From: Candidatus Aenigmatarchaeota archaeon
GTDB lineage: Archaea; Aenigmatarchaeota; Aenigmatarchaeia; QMZP01
Direction: 5' to 3'
Length of the DNA stretch: 6,242 bases
Assembly (NCBI GenBank): GCA_003663445.1
Contig: QMZZ01000021.1
Coordinates: forward strand, 1-6,242
Shown here: piece by piece, positions 1 through 4,692 of the stretch
Position numbering within the stretch: the stretch's first letter is position 1
Layout: the number at the start of each line of letters is the position of its first letter
The notes under the pieces: model-generated
Seen by the model: the letters and a program-made list of their open reading frames with translations, nothing else
The model's database searches: none
Told to the model about the DNA's origin: nothing
Made by a program: the position numbers and the translations under genes

Positions 1-415
1 GCCCCTCCTTGAGATAAAGCTCGAGAATCCACCGATAGAGCAGCTGAAGTTTTCAGGTAAGGTCGAGGTCAGTTCTGCTGTCCTCGAAGAGGGAATAGCT
101 GATGCAGATGTCGTCTCTGATTCGGTTTTTCTCGAAGCAGGGAAGGACGGTTTCAAGCTTTCAGCCAAGGGTGATGTTTCGACTGTGGAGCTTGAGCTTA
201 AGAAAGGTCAGCCCTCCCTGCTTTCGATCGAGGTGGAGAACCCGATAAGGGCTCAGTACGCGCTTGATTACCTGAAGAAGATGATAAAGCTTGCAAAGCT
301 TGCCCCTCAAGCAGTCCTTGAATGGGGTCAGGATTATCCCCTCAGGCTTTCTTTCCGGCTGAAGGACAAGCTGGCTATCAGCTTCATTCTTGCCCCCAGA
401 ATATCAGAGGAATGA
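1..415 (+). CDS. pcn: PCNA DNA polymerase sliding clamp, C-terminal part (5' partial)
   Basis: The reading frame is already open at base 2 and ends at the TGA at 413-415, giving 137 residues; the start lies outside the window. An archaeal PCNA is about 245-250 residues, so this is roughly the second half: the end of the interdomain region and the C-terminal clamp fold. Visible family marks are the segment around 'DADVVSDSV' followed by 'SAKGD', the helix 'YALDYLKKMIKLAK', the strand 'DYPLRLSFRL' and the terminal 'LAPRISEE', which matches the classic PCNA ending LAPRIE. PCNA is a homotrimeric ring (heterotrimeric in some Crenarchaeota) that tethers polymerase, FEN1, ligase and repair enzymes to DNA. 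The first ATG inside the window in this frame, near base 251 or later, and the GTG at 185 are internal codons, not starts. The stop overlaps the nth start as ATGA, so the two are probably cotranscribed and translationally coupled. Confidence 0.93.
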   Translation, partial: PLLEIKLENPPIEQLKFSGKVEVSSAVLEEGIADADVVSDSVFLEAGKDGFKLSAKGDVSTVELELKKGQPSLLSIEVENPIRAQYALDYLKKMIKLAKLAPQAVLEWGQDYPLRLSFRLKDKLAISFILAPRISEE

Positions 416-1062
416 GATTGCTGGTGAGGGTTTTGAAAAGATATGCTGGGGAGATAAGACCTGGGAATCCCTGGCAGGTCCTGGTCTCGTGCGTCCTTTC
501 CCAGAGAACGAAAGAGGAAAAGACGGCTGAGGCGAGCAGGAGGCTTTTCAGCCGGGCTAGAACTCCGGAAGAGCTTGAAAAGCTCGGGCTCAGGGAGCTC
601 GAGAAGCTGATAAAACCAGCCGGATTCTATCGGCAGAAGGCAAGAAGGCTTAAGGAGATAGCAAGGACCATTCTGGAGAGATACGGGGGGACAGTACCGA
701 AAACCAGAGAAGAGCTTTTAAAGCTTCCAGGGGTTGGATGGAAGACATCTGCGGTTGTCCTCTCCTATGGCTGGGGCATACCTATAATTGCCGTGGATAT
801 ACATACGGCAAGGATATCGAAAAGGTTGGGGCTTGTAAGACCTGATGCAGGACCTGAAGATGTGAGGAAAAGGCTGGAAGGGGTTTTCAGGAAGCAGGAT
901 TGGCTGATAGTGAACCTTGGGATGGTGAATTTCGGTAGACAGGTCTGCAGGCCTATCAGGCCGAGATGTGAGGAATGCCCTTTAAAACGAATATGCAAAT
1001 TTTATAATGATAGATTGTCACTGCCATCTCGAACAGCCAGAGTTCGATCAGGACAGGGATGA
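412..1062 (+). CDS. nth: Endonuclease III, DNA glycosylase/AP lyase with 4Fe-4S cluster
   Basis: This is a 216-residue HhH-GPD base-excision enzyme that removes oxidised pyrimidines and cleaves the resulting abasic site. The helix-hairpin-helix reads LPGVGWKTS (105-113), with the Schiff-base lysine at K111; the catalytic aspartate is D129 in 'AVDIHTARISKRLGL'. The cluster motif is complete: C179-X6-C186-X2-C189-X5-C195. The 'LSQRTKEEKT' segment (29-38) corresponds to the LSxQT region of the family. Length is normal for the family (about 210-220). The frame is open back to an ATG at 322, but that extension lies in pcn and shows no family similarity. The start at 412 forms an ATGA overlap with the pcn stop. 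A GAGG at 407-410 is too close to 412 but well spaced for the TTG at 418, so translation could begin two codons later. The last 56 bases overlap tatD, affecting only the tail beyond the cluster. Confidence 0.93.
   Translation: MRLLVRVLKRYAGEIRPGNPWQVLVSCVLSQRTKEEKTAEASRRLFSRARTPEELEKLGLRELEKLIKPAGFYRQKARRLKEIARTILERYGGTVPKTREELLKLPGVGWKTSAVVLSYGWGIPIIAVDIHTARISKRLGLVRPDAGPEDVRKRLEGVFRKQDWLIVNLGMVNFGRQVCRPIRPRCEECPLKRICKFYNDRLSLPSRTARVRSGQG
981..987 (+). promoter_or_regulatory. Possible TATA box for tatD inside nth
   Basis: The TTTAAAA at this site is centred 23 bases before the tatD ATG and resembles the SRP RNA promoter box (CTTTTAAAAC). The tatD start has no Shine-Dalgarno sequence, so an internal promoter giving a nearly leaderless mRNA is possible. 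The spacing is slightly short of the usual archaeal 26-27, and the bases also encode the FeS-motif residues of nth, so chance is a real alternative. Confidence 0.25.
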
Positions 1063-1771
1063 GGTTATCAGGCTGTGTCGGGAAGCAGGGATAAAGGCGA
1101 TAGTGACCTGTTGTGCCCATCCCAGGGATTGGGAAAAGAGCCTTGAGATCTGTCAAAGGTATCAGGGCTTTGTCTTCCTGACAGCAGCCCTTCATCCAGA
1201 GTTCATCGAAGAGTTCAGCTCCCAGCAGATTTCAGGCTTCCTGAAAAAGCTTGAGGAAAATGCAGGAAAGCTTGTCGGAATAGGGGAAACAGGTCTTGAT
1301 TTTTACTGGGTAAAGGATGAGAAGCAAAGGGAAAGGCAGGAGGGACTTTTCAGGGAGACGATTCGGCTGGCTAAAAGGCTGGGGAAGCCCCTGGTCATCC
1401 ATGCAAGGGATGCCGTTGAGCCGGCTATCCGAATCCTTGAGGAGGAGGGAGCGAAAAGGGTGTGCATGCATATGTTCGGTGCGAACCAGCTCACGAGCAG
1501 GGTTATCGAGAACGGATGGTGGGTATCGCTTAATCTGATTCTCGAAAGGTCGAAAAAGCATCGGAAGGTAGCAAGGGATATTCCCTTGGAAAGGATCCTG
1601 CTCGAAACCGACTCGCCCTGGCTGGGTCAAGGCAGGAACGATCCGAGGAGTATCAGGAGGGTGGCGGAATTGATAGCAGAGATAAAGAAGCTCGAATTTC
1701 AGGAGGTTTGGCAGGCCTGTGGGAGGAATGCGGTAGAGTTTTTCGATCTTCAGCAGATATCCTCTCCGTAA
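1007..1771 (+). CDS. tatD: TatD-family metal-dependent DNase
   Basis: This 254-residue protein is an amidohydrolase-fold TIM barrel of the TatD family, whose members act as metal-dependent 3'-5' DNases in repair and DNA degradation. The metal-site residues are all present in order: H5 and H7 in 'MIDCHCHLE', H63 in 'ALHPE', E94 in 'GIGETGLDF', H132 in 'VIHARD', H155 in 'CMHMFG' and D202 in 'ETDSPWLGQG'. The start is fixed by the HxH motif, which must lie at the very N-terminus, so the ATG at 1007 is firm although it has no visible Shine-Dalgarno. The gene starts within the nth 3' end (56-base overlap in another frame) and is likely read from the same transcript. Its 3' end overlaps the convergent BFN gene by 22 bases. 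Archaeal TatD proteins can differ in substrate, so exact activity is inferred from the family. Confidence 0.92.
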   Translation: MIDCHCHLEQPEFDQDRDEVIRLCREAGIKAIVTCCAHPRDWEKSLEICQRYQGFVFLTAALHPEFIEEFSSQQISGFLKKLEENAGKLVGIGETGLDFYWVKDEKQRERQEGLFRETIRLAKRLGKPLVIHARDAVEPAIRILEEEGAKRVCMHMFGANQLTSRVIENGWWVSLNLILERSKKHRKVARDIPLERILLETDSPWLGQGRNDPRSIRRVAELIAEIKKLEFQEVWQACGRNAVEFFDLQQISSP

Positions 1772-2268
1772 GTTTCGAGGAGCTCGGACTTTACCAGGAC
1801 AGGCAAACCGAGTCTAACAGCCAGGGCTATAGCATCCGAGGGTCTGACATCGAGGGATAGCTTTTTGTCTCCCTGCCTTAAGACCAGCCTGCCGTAAAAT
1901 GTCTGGTTCTCAAGCCTGTCCACCCTTGCTGCCAGCACCTGGATCCCGAAGAATTCGAGGATGTCCCTTACCATATCATGGGTCAGGGGCCTGAAGCCTG
2001 TTTGATGATAAAGACCTCTCTGGATAGAATAGAGTTGCTCTTCGGATATCGATATAGGTAGTGCTTTACAGTCGGATACCAGAAGGACGCCGTCTGGCTG
2101 GAGTTCGACCCTTGCCCGGACCCATCCCTCAGGTATTTCCGGACTTATAGCAGTCCTTGGAAGGCTTTCCGGGCTCCATCCAGGTATCTTCAGCCAGATC
2201 CAGAAATTAAGGGCTGCTTGAAAGGCCAGGATCGCGACCAGAACAGCAAGGACAGTTTCCAGTTTCAT
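1750..2268 (-). CDS. Membrane-anchored BFN/DUF151 (bifunctional nuclease domain) protein
   Basis: The 172-residue product has one hydrophobic segment at about 6-26, a linker to about 50, then a BFN/DUF151 domain. The domain's signature pieces are 'RPLTHDM' (93-99), the strand 'QTFYGRLVL' (122-130) and 'LDVRPSDAIALAVR' (139-152), followed by 'LPVLVKSELLE'. The family's 'bifunctional nuclease' name comes from a plant protein; activity of archaeal members is not established, so no reaction is assigned. The N-terminal anchor is notable because compact BFN proteins typically begin close to the domain. The ATG overlaps the stop of the upstream S16 protease as ATGA (2265-2268), pointing to translational coupling and a joint function. 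No Shine-Dalgarno is visible. The 3' end is convergent with tatD. Confidence 0.85.
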   Translation of the reverse strand: MKLETVLAVLVAILAFQAALNFWIWLKIPGWSPESLPRTAISPEIPEGWVRARVELQPDGVLLVSDCKALPISISEEQLYSIQRGLYHQTGFRPLTHDMVRDILEFFGIQVLAARVDRLENQTFYGRLVLRQGDKKLSLDVRPSDAIALAVRLGLPVLVKSELLETYGEDIC

Positions 2269-2978
2269 AGACCGAAGTATGGAAGGGCTTCCCTTATATC
2301 TTCAATCTCCTTTATCTCTATCCCAAGTTCCTCGAGATCACCCTTGACATAATCAAGCCGACATTCCTTAAGTCCGTCTGTCTCCCTGCATTCGAGCTTT
2401 CTCTTCCATCCCTCTGGCCGGGTGCCTTTCGGGACCAGGAGCAGTTTTGCCCCTGCCGCAGCAGCTGCCTCTGCCTTGGCAAGCACCCCTCCTGCCTGAC
2501 CAAGCTTTCCGTCTTCGTCTATCGTCCCTGTTATCGTCACATTGCTGTTCAGGGTCTTGTTCTCGAGTGCTGCAAGGGTAACGAGCACAAGAGCCGCTCC
2601 TGCCGACGGGCCTTCAACAGCCGTTGCGTTTGCCTTCACGGTATAGATAAGGTCCCATTCCGAGAGATCGAAACCTGTCAGTTCCTCTGCCACCTTTCTC
2701 GCCGTTCTGATGGACTGCTGGGTATCTATCCAGAAAAGGATTTTATCTATATTCGTGAGGATCCTTCCTGTTCCGGGAAGTGCTCTTACCTCTATCTGGC
2801 TGATTATCCCGTTCCCCTCTGCATCGACAGCCGGGACCCATATTTTTGCCTCAAAAAATTCTGAAGTTGGAACCGGTTGGTAAACAGTTCTGACGATAAC
2901 CTGGGGCTGGGAGAGATTCATACCTATCAGAAACGCCAGGATACATCCGATCCCCAGGATAGCTGTGAGAACCCTCAT
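2265..2978 (-). CDS. Membrane-anchored archaeal Lon-type (S16 family) serine protease
   Basis: The 237-residue protein has an N-terminal hydrophobic segment (about 4-21) serving as anchor or signal peptide, a short linker, and a stand-alone S16 protease domain without an AAA+ ATPase. The Ser-Lys dyad is clear: S125 in 'VEGPSAGAAL' and K168 in 'GGVLAKAEAA', 43 residues apart as in the Lon proteolytic domain (S679/K722 in E. coli). It resembles the predicted archaeal serine proteases of COG1750, which act ATP-independently and probably outside the membrane. C197 and C206 could form a disulfide on that side. The frame stays open to 3080, but the extra 34 codons are read out of the SRP RNA; the ATG at 2978 is directly followed by the hydrophobic segment and is taken as the start. 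It lies 10 bases after the SRP RNA end, with no Shine-Dalgarno and no TATA-like box at the expected distance. Confidence 0.9.
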   Translation of the reverse strand: MRVLTAILGIGCILAFLIGMNLSQPQVIVRTVYQPVPTSEFFEAKIWVPAVDAEGNGIISQIEVRALPGTGRILTNIDKILFWIDTQQSIRTARKVAEELTGFDLSEWDLIYTVKANATAVEGPSAGAALVLVTLAALENKTLNSNVTITGTIDEDGKLGQAGGVLAKAEAAAAAGAKLLLVPKGTRPEGWKRKLECRETDGLKECRLDYVKGDLEELGIEIKEIEDIREALPYFGL

Positions 2979-2982
2979 TTTG

Positions 2983-2987
2983 AAAAA
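2983..2987 (-). terminator. Short T-tract at SRP RNA 3' end (weak terminator)
   Basis: On the minus strand a run of five T follows directly after the closing helix of the SRP RNA. Archaeal termination uses T-tracts, but five T is weak, which would suit partial termination with read-through into the protease gene that begins a few bases further on. Confidence 0.3.
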
Positions 2988-2988
2988 T

Positions 2989-3263
2989 GGTAGGGGCACG
3001 CCCTTGGTGGATCCCTGCCAGCCTACCGGTTTGACCTGCAGGCCCAGCTCCACTCCGTTACCTGCAAGCGTCACAGACACGGCTTAAGGCTGCTGCCTTC
3101 CGGCCCTGACCTGGTTCACCGTGCCTGCAACCCTGCAGGACAGAGCTTCTCAGCCAGACCTGCAGACCGGCAGACTGACAGGAACCGCCCTCGGGCTTCG
3201 GCCCCGCCATAAGGACGGTTTGCGGTTACAGGCCACGCCCACCGGCCCGGCCTAGCCCCTACC
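2989..3263 (-). ncRNA. ffs: Archaeal 7S signal recognition particle RNA
   Basis: This is the RNA scaffold of the signal recognition particle, which binds SRP54 and SRP19 and targets membrane and secreted proteins. Helix 8 (3078-3123) carries the near-invariant SRP54 site: an ACCAGGTCAGG strand, a GGAA tetraloop (3098-3101) and the opposing AGCAGCC strand, closed by CACGG/CCGTG. Helix 6 is a hairpin closed by CTGCAGG (3159-3165) and CCTGCAG (3133-3139). The 5' domain has the archaeal 'GGCTAGGCCGGG', 'TGTAACCG' and 'GGGGCCGAAGCCCGAGGGCGG' pieces of helices 2-5. The ends pair perfectly: GGTAGGGGC at the 5' end (3255-3263) with GCCCCTACC at the 3' end (2989-2997), forming helix 1. The length of about 275 bases is slightly below the usual 300. 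Exact ends are set from this pairing and could be off by a few bases. It sits between oapC and the S16 protease on the same strand. Confidence 0.96.
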
Positions 3264-3272
3264 AATAATAAG

Positions 3273-3665
3273 TTATTCTCCCTGTTTTAAAAGCCTTGGC
3301 ATAAGCGTTTTCAGGTCTATTATGTACTTTCCTGGTCCTACCTTTACGACCAAGGGCCTTTGGTTGAAGAGATTCACGAGATCTATCCTGTACTTTCCAG
3401 GCCTTATCACCCATATCGCCTCCACATCCAGGATAACCGTCTCCTCTGGCTTTATCTCCCTTTCCTCGGCTATTATCTCCCTTATGTCCCTTTCTATTTC
3501 CCTTATCTCCTGCCTATCGAGCTTCCCGAGCTCCTTCTCGAACTTCTCAAGGTCTTCCTCCCTCACCCAGAAGAAGAACTTGGACCCGCATACGTCACAG
3601 CCGTTCATCAGGTAGTCCGCATCATCCGGATGGATCTTCCCGCACTTGGCACAGCGATTAGGCAT
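3273..3665 (-). CDS. oapC: OapC-type zinc-ribbon protein (DUF2072)
   Basis: The 130-residue protein starts with a zinc ribbon: C5-X2-C8 and C23-X2-C26 in 'RCAKCGK' and 'GCDVCGSKFFFW'. A charged helix of about 35-70 follows, rich in E, K and R and probably coiled coil, then a C-terminal beta region with two copies of PGKYxIDLxxL (89-99 and 111-121). This matches the archaeal Zn-ribbon family called OapC (origin-associated protein C) in haloarchaea, where it clusters with OapA and OapB near some replication origins; its biochemical role is unknown. Here it follows oapB by 22 bases. There is no Shine-Dalgarno before the ATG; the AT-rich box at 3686-3693 may give a leaderless message. The final codons contain the TATA box of the SRP RNA gene. 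Confidence 0.85.
   Translation of the reverse strand: MPNRCAKCGKIHPDDADYLMNGCDVCGSKFFFWVREEDLEKFEKELGKLDRQEIREIERDIREIIAEEREIKPEETVILDVEAIWVIRPGKYRIDLVNLFNQRPLVVKVGPGKYIIDLKTLMPRLLKQGE
3285..3293 (-). promoter_or_regulatory. SRP RNA promoter (TATA box)
   Basis: On the minus strand CTTTTAAAA is centred about 26 bases upstream of the SRP RNA 5' end at 3263, the canonical archaeal TATA distance, with an AAGG just upstream as a plausible BRE element. It overlaps the last codons of oapC. It is probably also the only promoter for the downstream protease and BFN genes. Confidence 0.6.
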
Positions 3666-3685
3666 AAGAAATTTTGGAAGAAAGA

Positions 3686-3693
3686 TTTTAATA
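3686..3693 (-). promoter_or_regulatory. Possible TATA box for oapC
   Basis: TATTAAAA on the minus strand, centred about 24.5 bases before the oapC ATG, overlaps the oapB stop codon. Together with the missing Shine-Dalgarno this suggests a leaderless oapC transcript. AT-rich stop regions produce such boxes by chance, so the call is tentative. Confidence 0.3.
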
Positions 3694-4035
3694 CGTATAG
3701 AGCAGGAGTTCCTCAGGGTTTTTCTTTATATTCCTAACAAGCTTGGCAGGTCCCAGGATAGTTATACCGCGCTTTTTTCCTTCCAGAAATTCGAAAAATC
3801 GATTCCTTATCCATTCAAGCCCGTTTTTCTCAGGAAGTTCAAGCGAGCCGAGTTCGATTCCCTTAAACCTGCCTGAAACATGACGCATCGTTTCCTCTAT
3901 AAGCCTTCTCTCCTCCTCTGGCCTCAGTTTAGCATCTATCAGGATTATCGTGTTCTCCTTAAGGTCCTTAAAGATCCCTGAAAATCCGCCTGCCCTGAAG
4001 CGCTCATAGGGAAGGAACTTTATCTTAAATTTCAT
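3688..4035 (-). CDS. oapB: OapB-type protein (DUF2073)
   Basis: This 115-residue protein belongs to the archaeal DUF2073 family, named OapB for its place beside the Era-like GTPase. Recognised pieces are 'ILIDAKLRPEEERRLIE' (31-47), 'ETMRHVSGRFKGIELGS' (48-64) and the near-terminal 'GITILGPAKLVRNIKKNP' (90-107). There are no membrane segments, cysteines or known catalytic residues; it looks like a small soluble alpha/beta protein. Its start overlaps the GTPase stop as ATGA (4032-4035) and has a Shine-Dalgarno-like GTGAGG five bases upstream, so it is probably made together with the GTPase and may be its partner. Function is unknown. It is unrelated to the bacterial OLE-RNA-binding protein that shares the name OapB. 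Confidence 0.83.
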   Translation of the reverse strand: MKFKIKFLPYERFRAGGFSGIFKDLKENTIILIDAKLRPEEERRLIEETMRHVSGRFKGIELGSLELPEKNGLEWIRNRFFEFLEGKKRGITILGPAKLVRNIKKNPEELLLYTY

Positions 4036-4664
4036 ACCATCCTCACTATTTCCTTATAGAGCTCATCCATGTTGAAACCCGTTTTTGCAGAGACTCCTAT
4101 CGTCTTATAGTTCGGGAATGCTGACCTTATCCTTGATGCCCTGGATGACTTCAGGTCAACCTTGTTCGCAACTATCAGGAAAGGTATCTTCCTCGCATCC
4201 AGGTTCCCGAGGATCGTTATGTTGACCTGGTTTAGCGGGTCTTTAGTCGAGTCGAGAACGACCAGAACCAGGTCCATCTTATCAAGCCACTTTATGGCTT
4301 CTATAACCCCCTTGGTGGCTTCCTTTGCCCTTTGTTTAGCATCCTTGCGCTTAAGACCGTACTTGAGGAAGTCCTCATAATCTATCTTGGTTGCTATCCC
4401 TGGTGTATCGACTATCGTGAAGGCCAACTTCTTTCCTCCGACCTTTATCTCGACCTTCTCCTTAAGCTGGACCTTACGGGTCTCGTGCGGAACAGCCGAA
4501 ACAGGCCCGAGCTCCTCACCCAGCCAGTCAAGGCAGATGCGGTTCGCAAGTGTCGTCTTTCCAGAGTTCACAGGACCGTAAAGTCCTATCTTCAGGCCGG
4601 ATCTCTTTCTGAAAAGCTTTTTGAGCAGGCCCTTCAGGATGCCATCCTTCAGCCTTTTGAGCAT
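4032..4664 (-). CDS. oapA: Era-like GTPase (OapA-type)
   Basis: The 210-residue TRAFAC-class GTPase has all G motifs: P-loop GPVNSGKT (30-37), G2 threonine T62 in 'PHETRKV', G3 DTPG (86-89), G4 NKVD (167-170) and G5 SAK (192-194). It resembles Era and other small ribosome-associated GTPases but ends soon after G5, so it lacks the C-terminal RNA-binding KH domain of true Era. A lysine- and arginine-rich amphipathic helix (about 1-21) precedes the G domain and could contact RNA or membrane. In haloarchaea this family is annotated as origin-associated GTP-binding protein; its role remains undetermined. It begins 20 bases after the reductase stop, without a Shine-Dalgarno, and overlaps oapB by 4 bases, forming the oapA-oapB-oapC order known in archaea. 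Confidence 0.87.
   Translation of the reverse strand: MLKRLKDGILKGLLKKLFRKRSGLKIGLYGPVNSGKTTLANRICLDWLGEELGPVSAVPHETRKVQLKEKVEIKVGGKKLAFTIVDTPGIATKIDYEDFLKYGLKRKDAKQRAKEATKGVIEAIKWLDKMDLVLVVLDSTKDPLNQVNITILGNLDARKIPFLIVANKVDLKSSRASRIRSAFPNYKTIGVSAKTGFNMDELYKEIVRMV
4041..4046 (-). promoter_or_regulatory. Ribosome binding site of oapB
   Basis: GTGAGG on the minus strand lies five bases before the oapB ATG, inside the oapA coding sequence. It is the clearest Shine-Dalgarno-like site in the minus-strand unit, and it occurs at a start that cannot easily be leaderless because it overlaps the upstream gene. Confidence 0.4.
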
Positions 4665-4684
4665 AAAAAAGATTGTAGGGTAGA

Positions 4685-4692
4685 TTAAAAAA
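4685..4692 (-). promoter_or_regulatory. Possible TATA box for oapA
   Basis: TTTTTTAA on the minus strand, centred about 24.5 bases before the oapA ATG, includes the reductase stop codon. The position is the same as for the proposed oapC box, and no Shine-Dalgarno is present at the oapA start. Confidence 0.3.

Noticed and set aside
322..411. Longer endonuclease III start at 322
   Set aside because: The 30 extra codons lie inside the PCNA C-terminal coding region and do not resemble the family; the ATGA overlap at 412 gives a normal-length protein.
185..415. Separate small gene starting at GTG 185
   Set aside because: The frame is open to the left edge and the upstream codons continue the PCNA fold, so this is one partial gene.
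412..1771. PCNA-interacting (PIP) motif in Nth or TatD
   Set aside because: No segment fits Qxx(L/I/M)xx(F/Y)(F/Y); the nearest, 'NAVEFFDL' near the TatD C-terminus, lacks the glutamine.
2979..3080. N-terminal extension of the S16 protease by 34 codons
   Set aside because: The extra codons are the 3' strand of SRP RNA helices 5 to 1, the peptide has no family similarity, and the hydrophobic anchor begins right after the ATG at 2978.
3018..3170. Repeated CCTGCAGG-like words as a possible mobile-element or repeat signature
   Set aside because: They fall within the SRP RNA stems and are explained by helix pairing.
3322..3876. Plus-strand open frames opposite oapC and oapB
   Set aside because: Their translations are low-complexity (Ser/Leu/Pro/Phe-rich) antisense shadows of clear minus-strand families.
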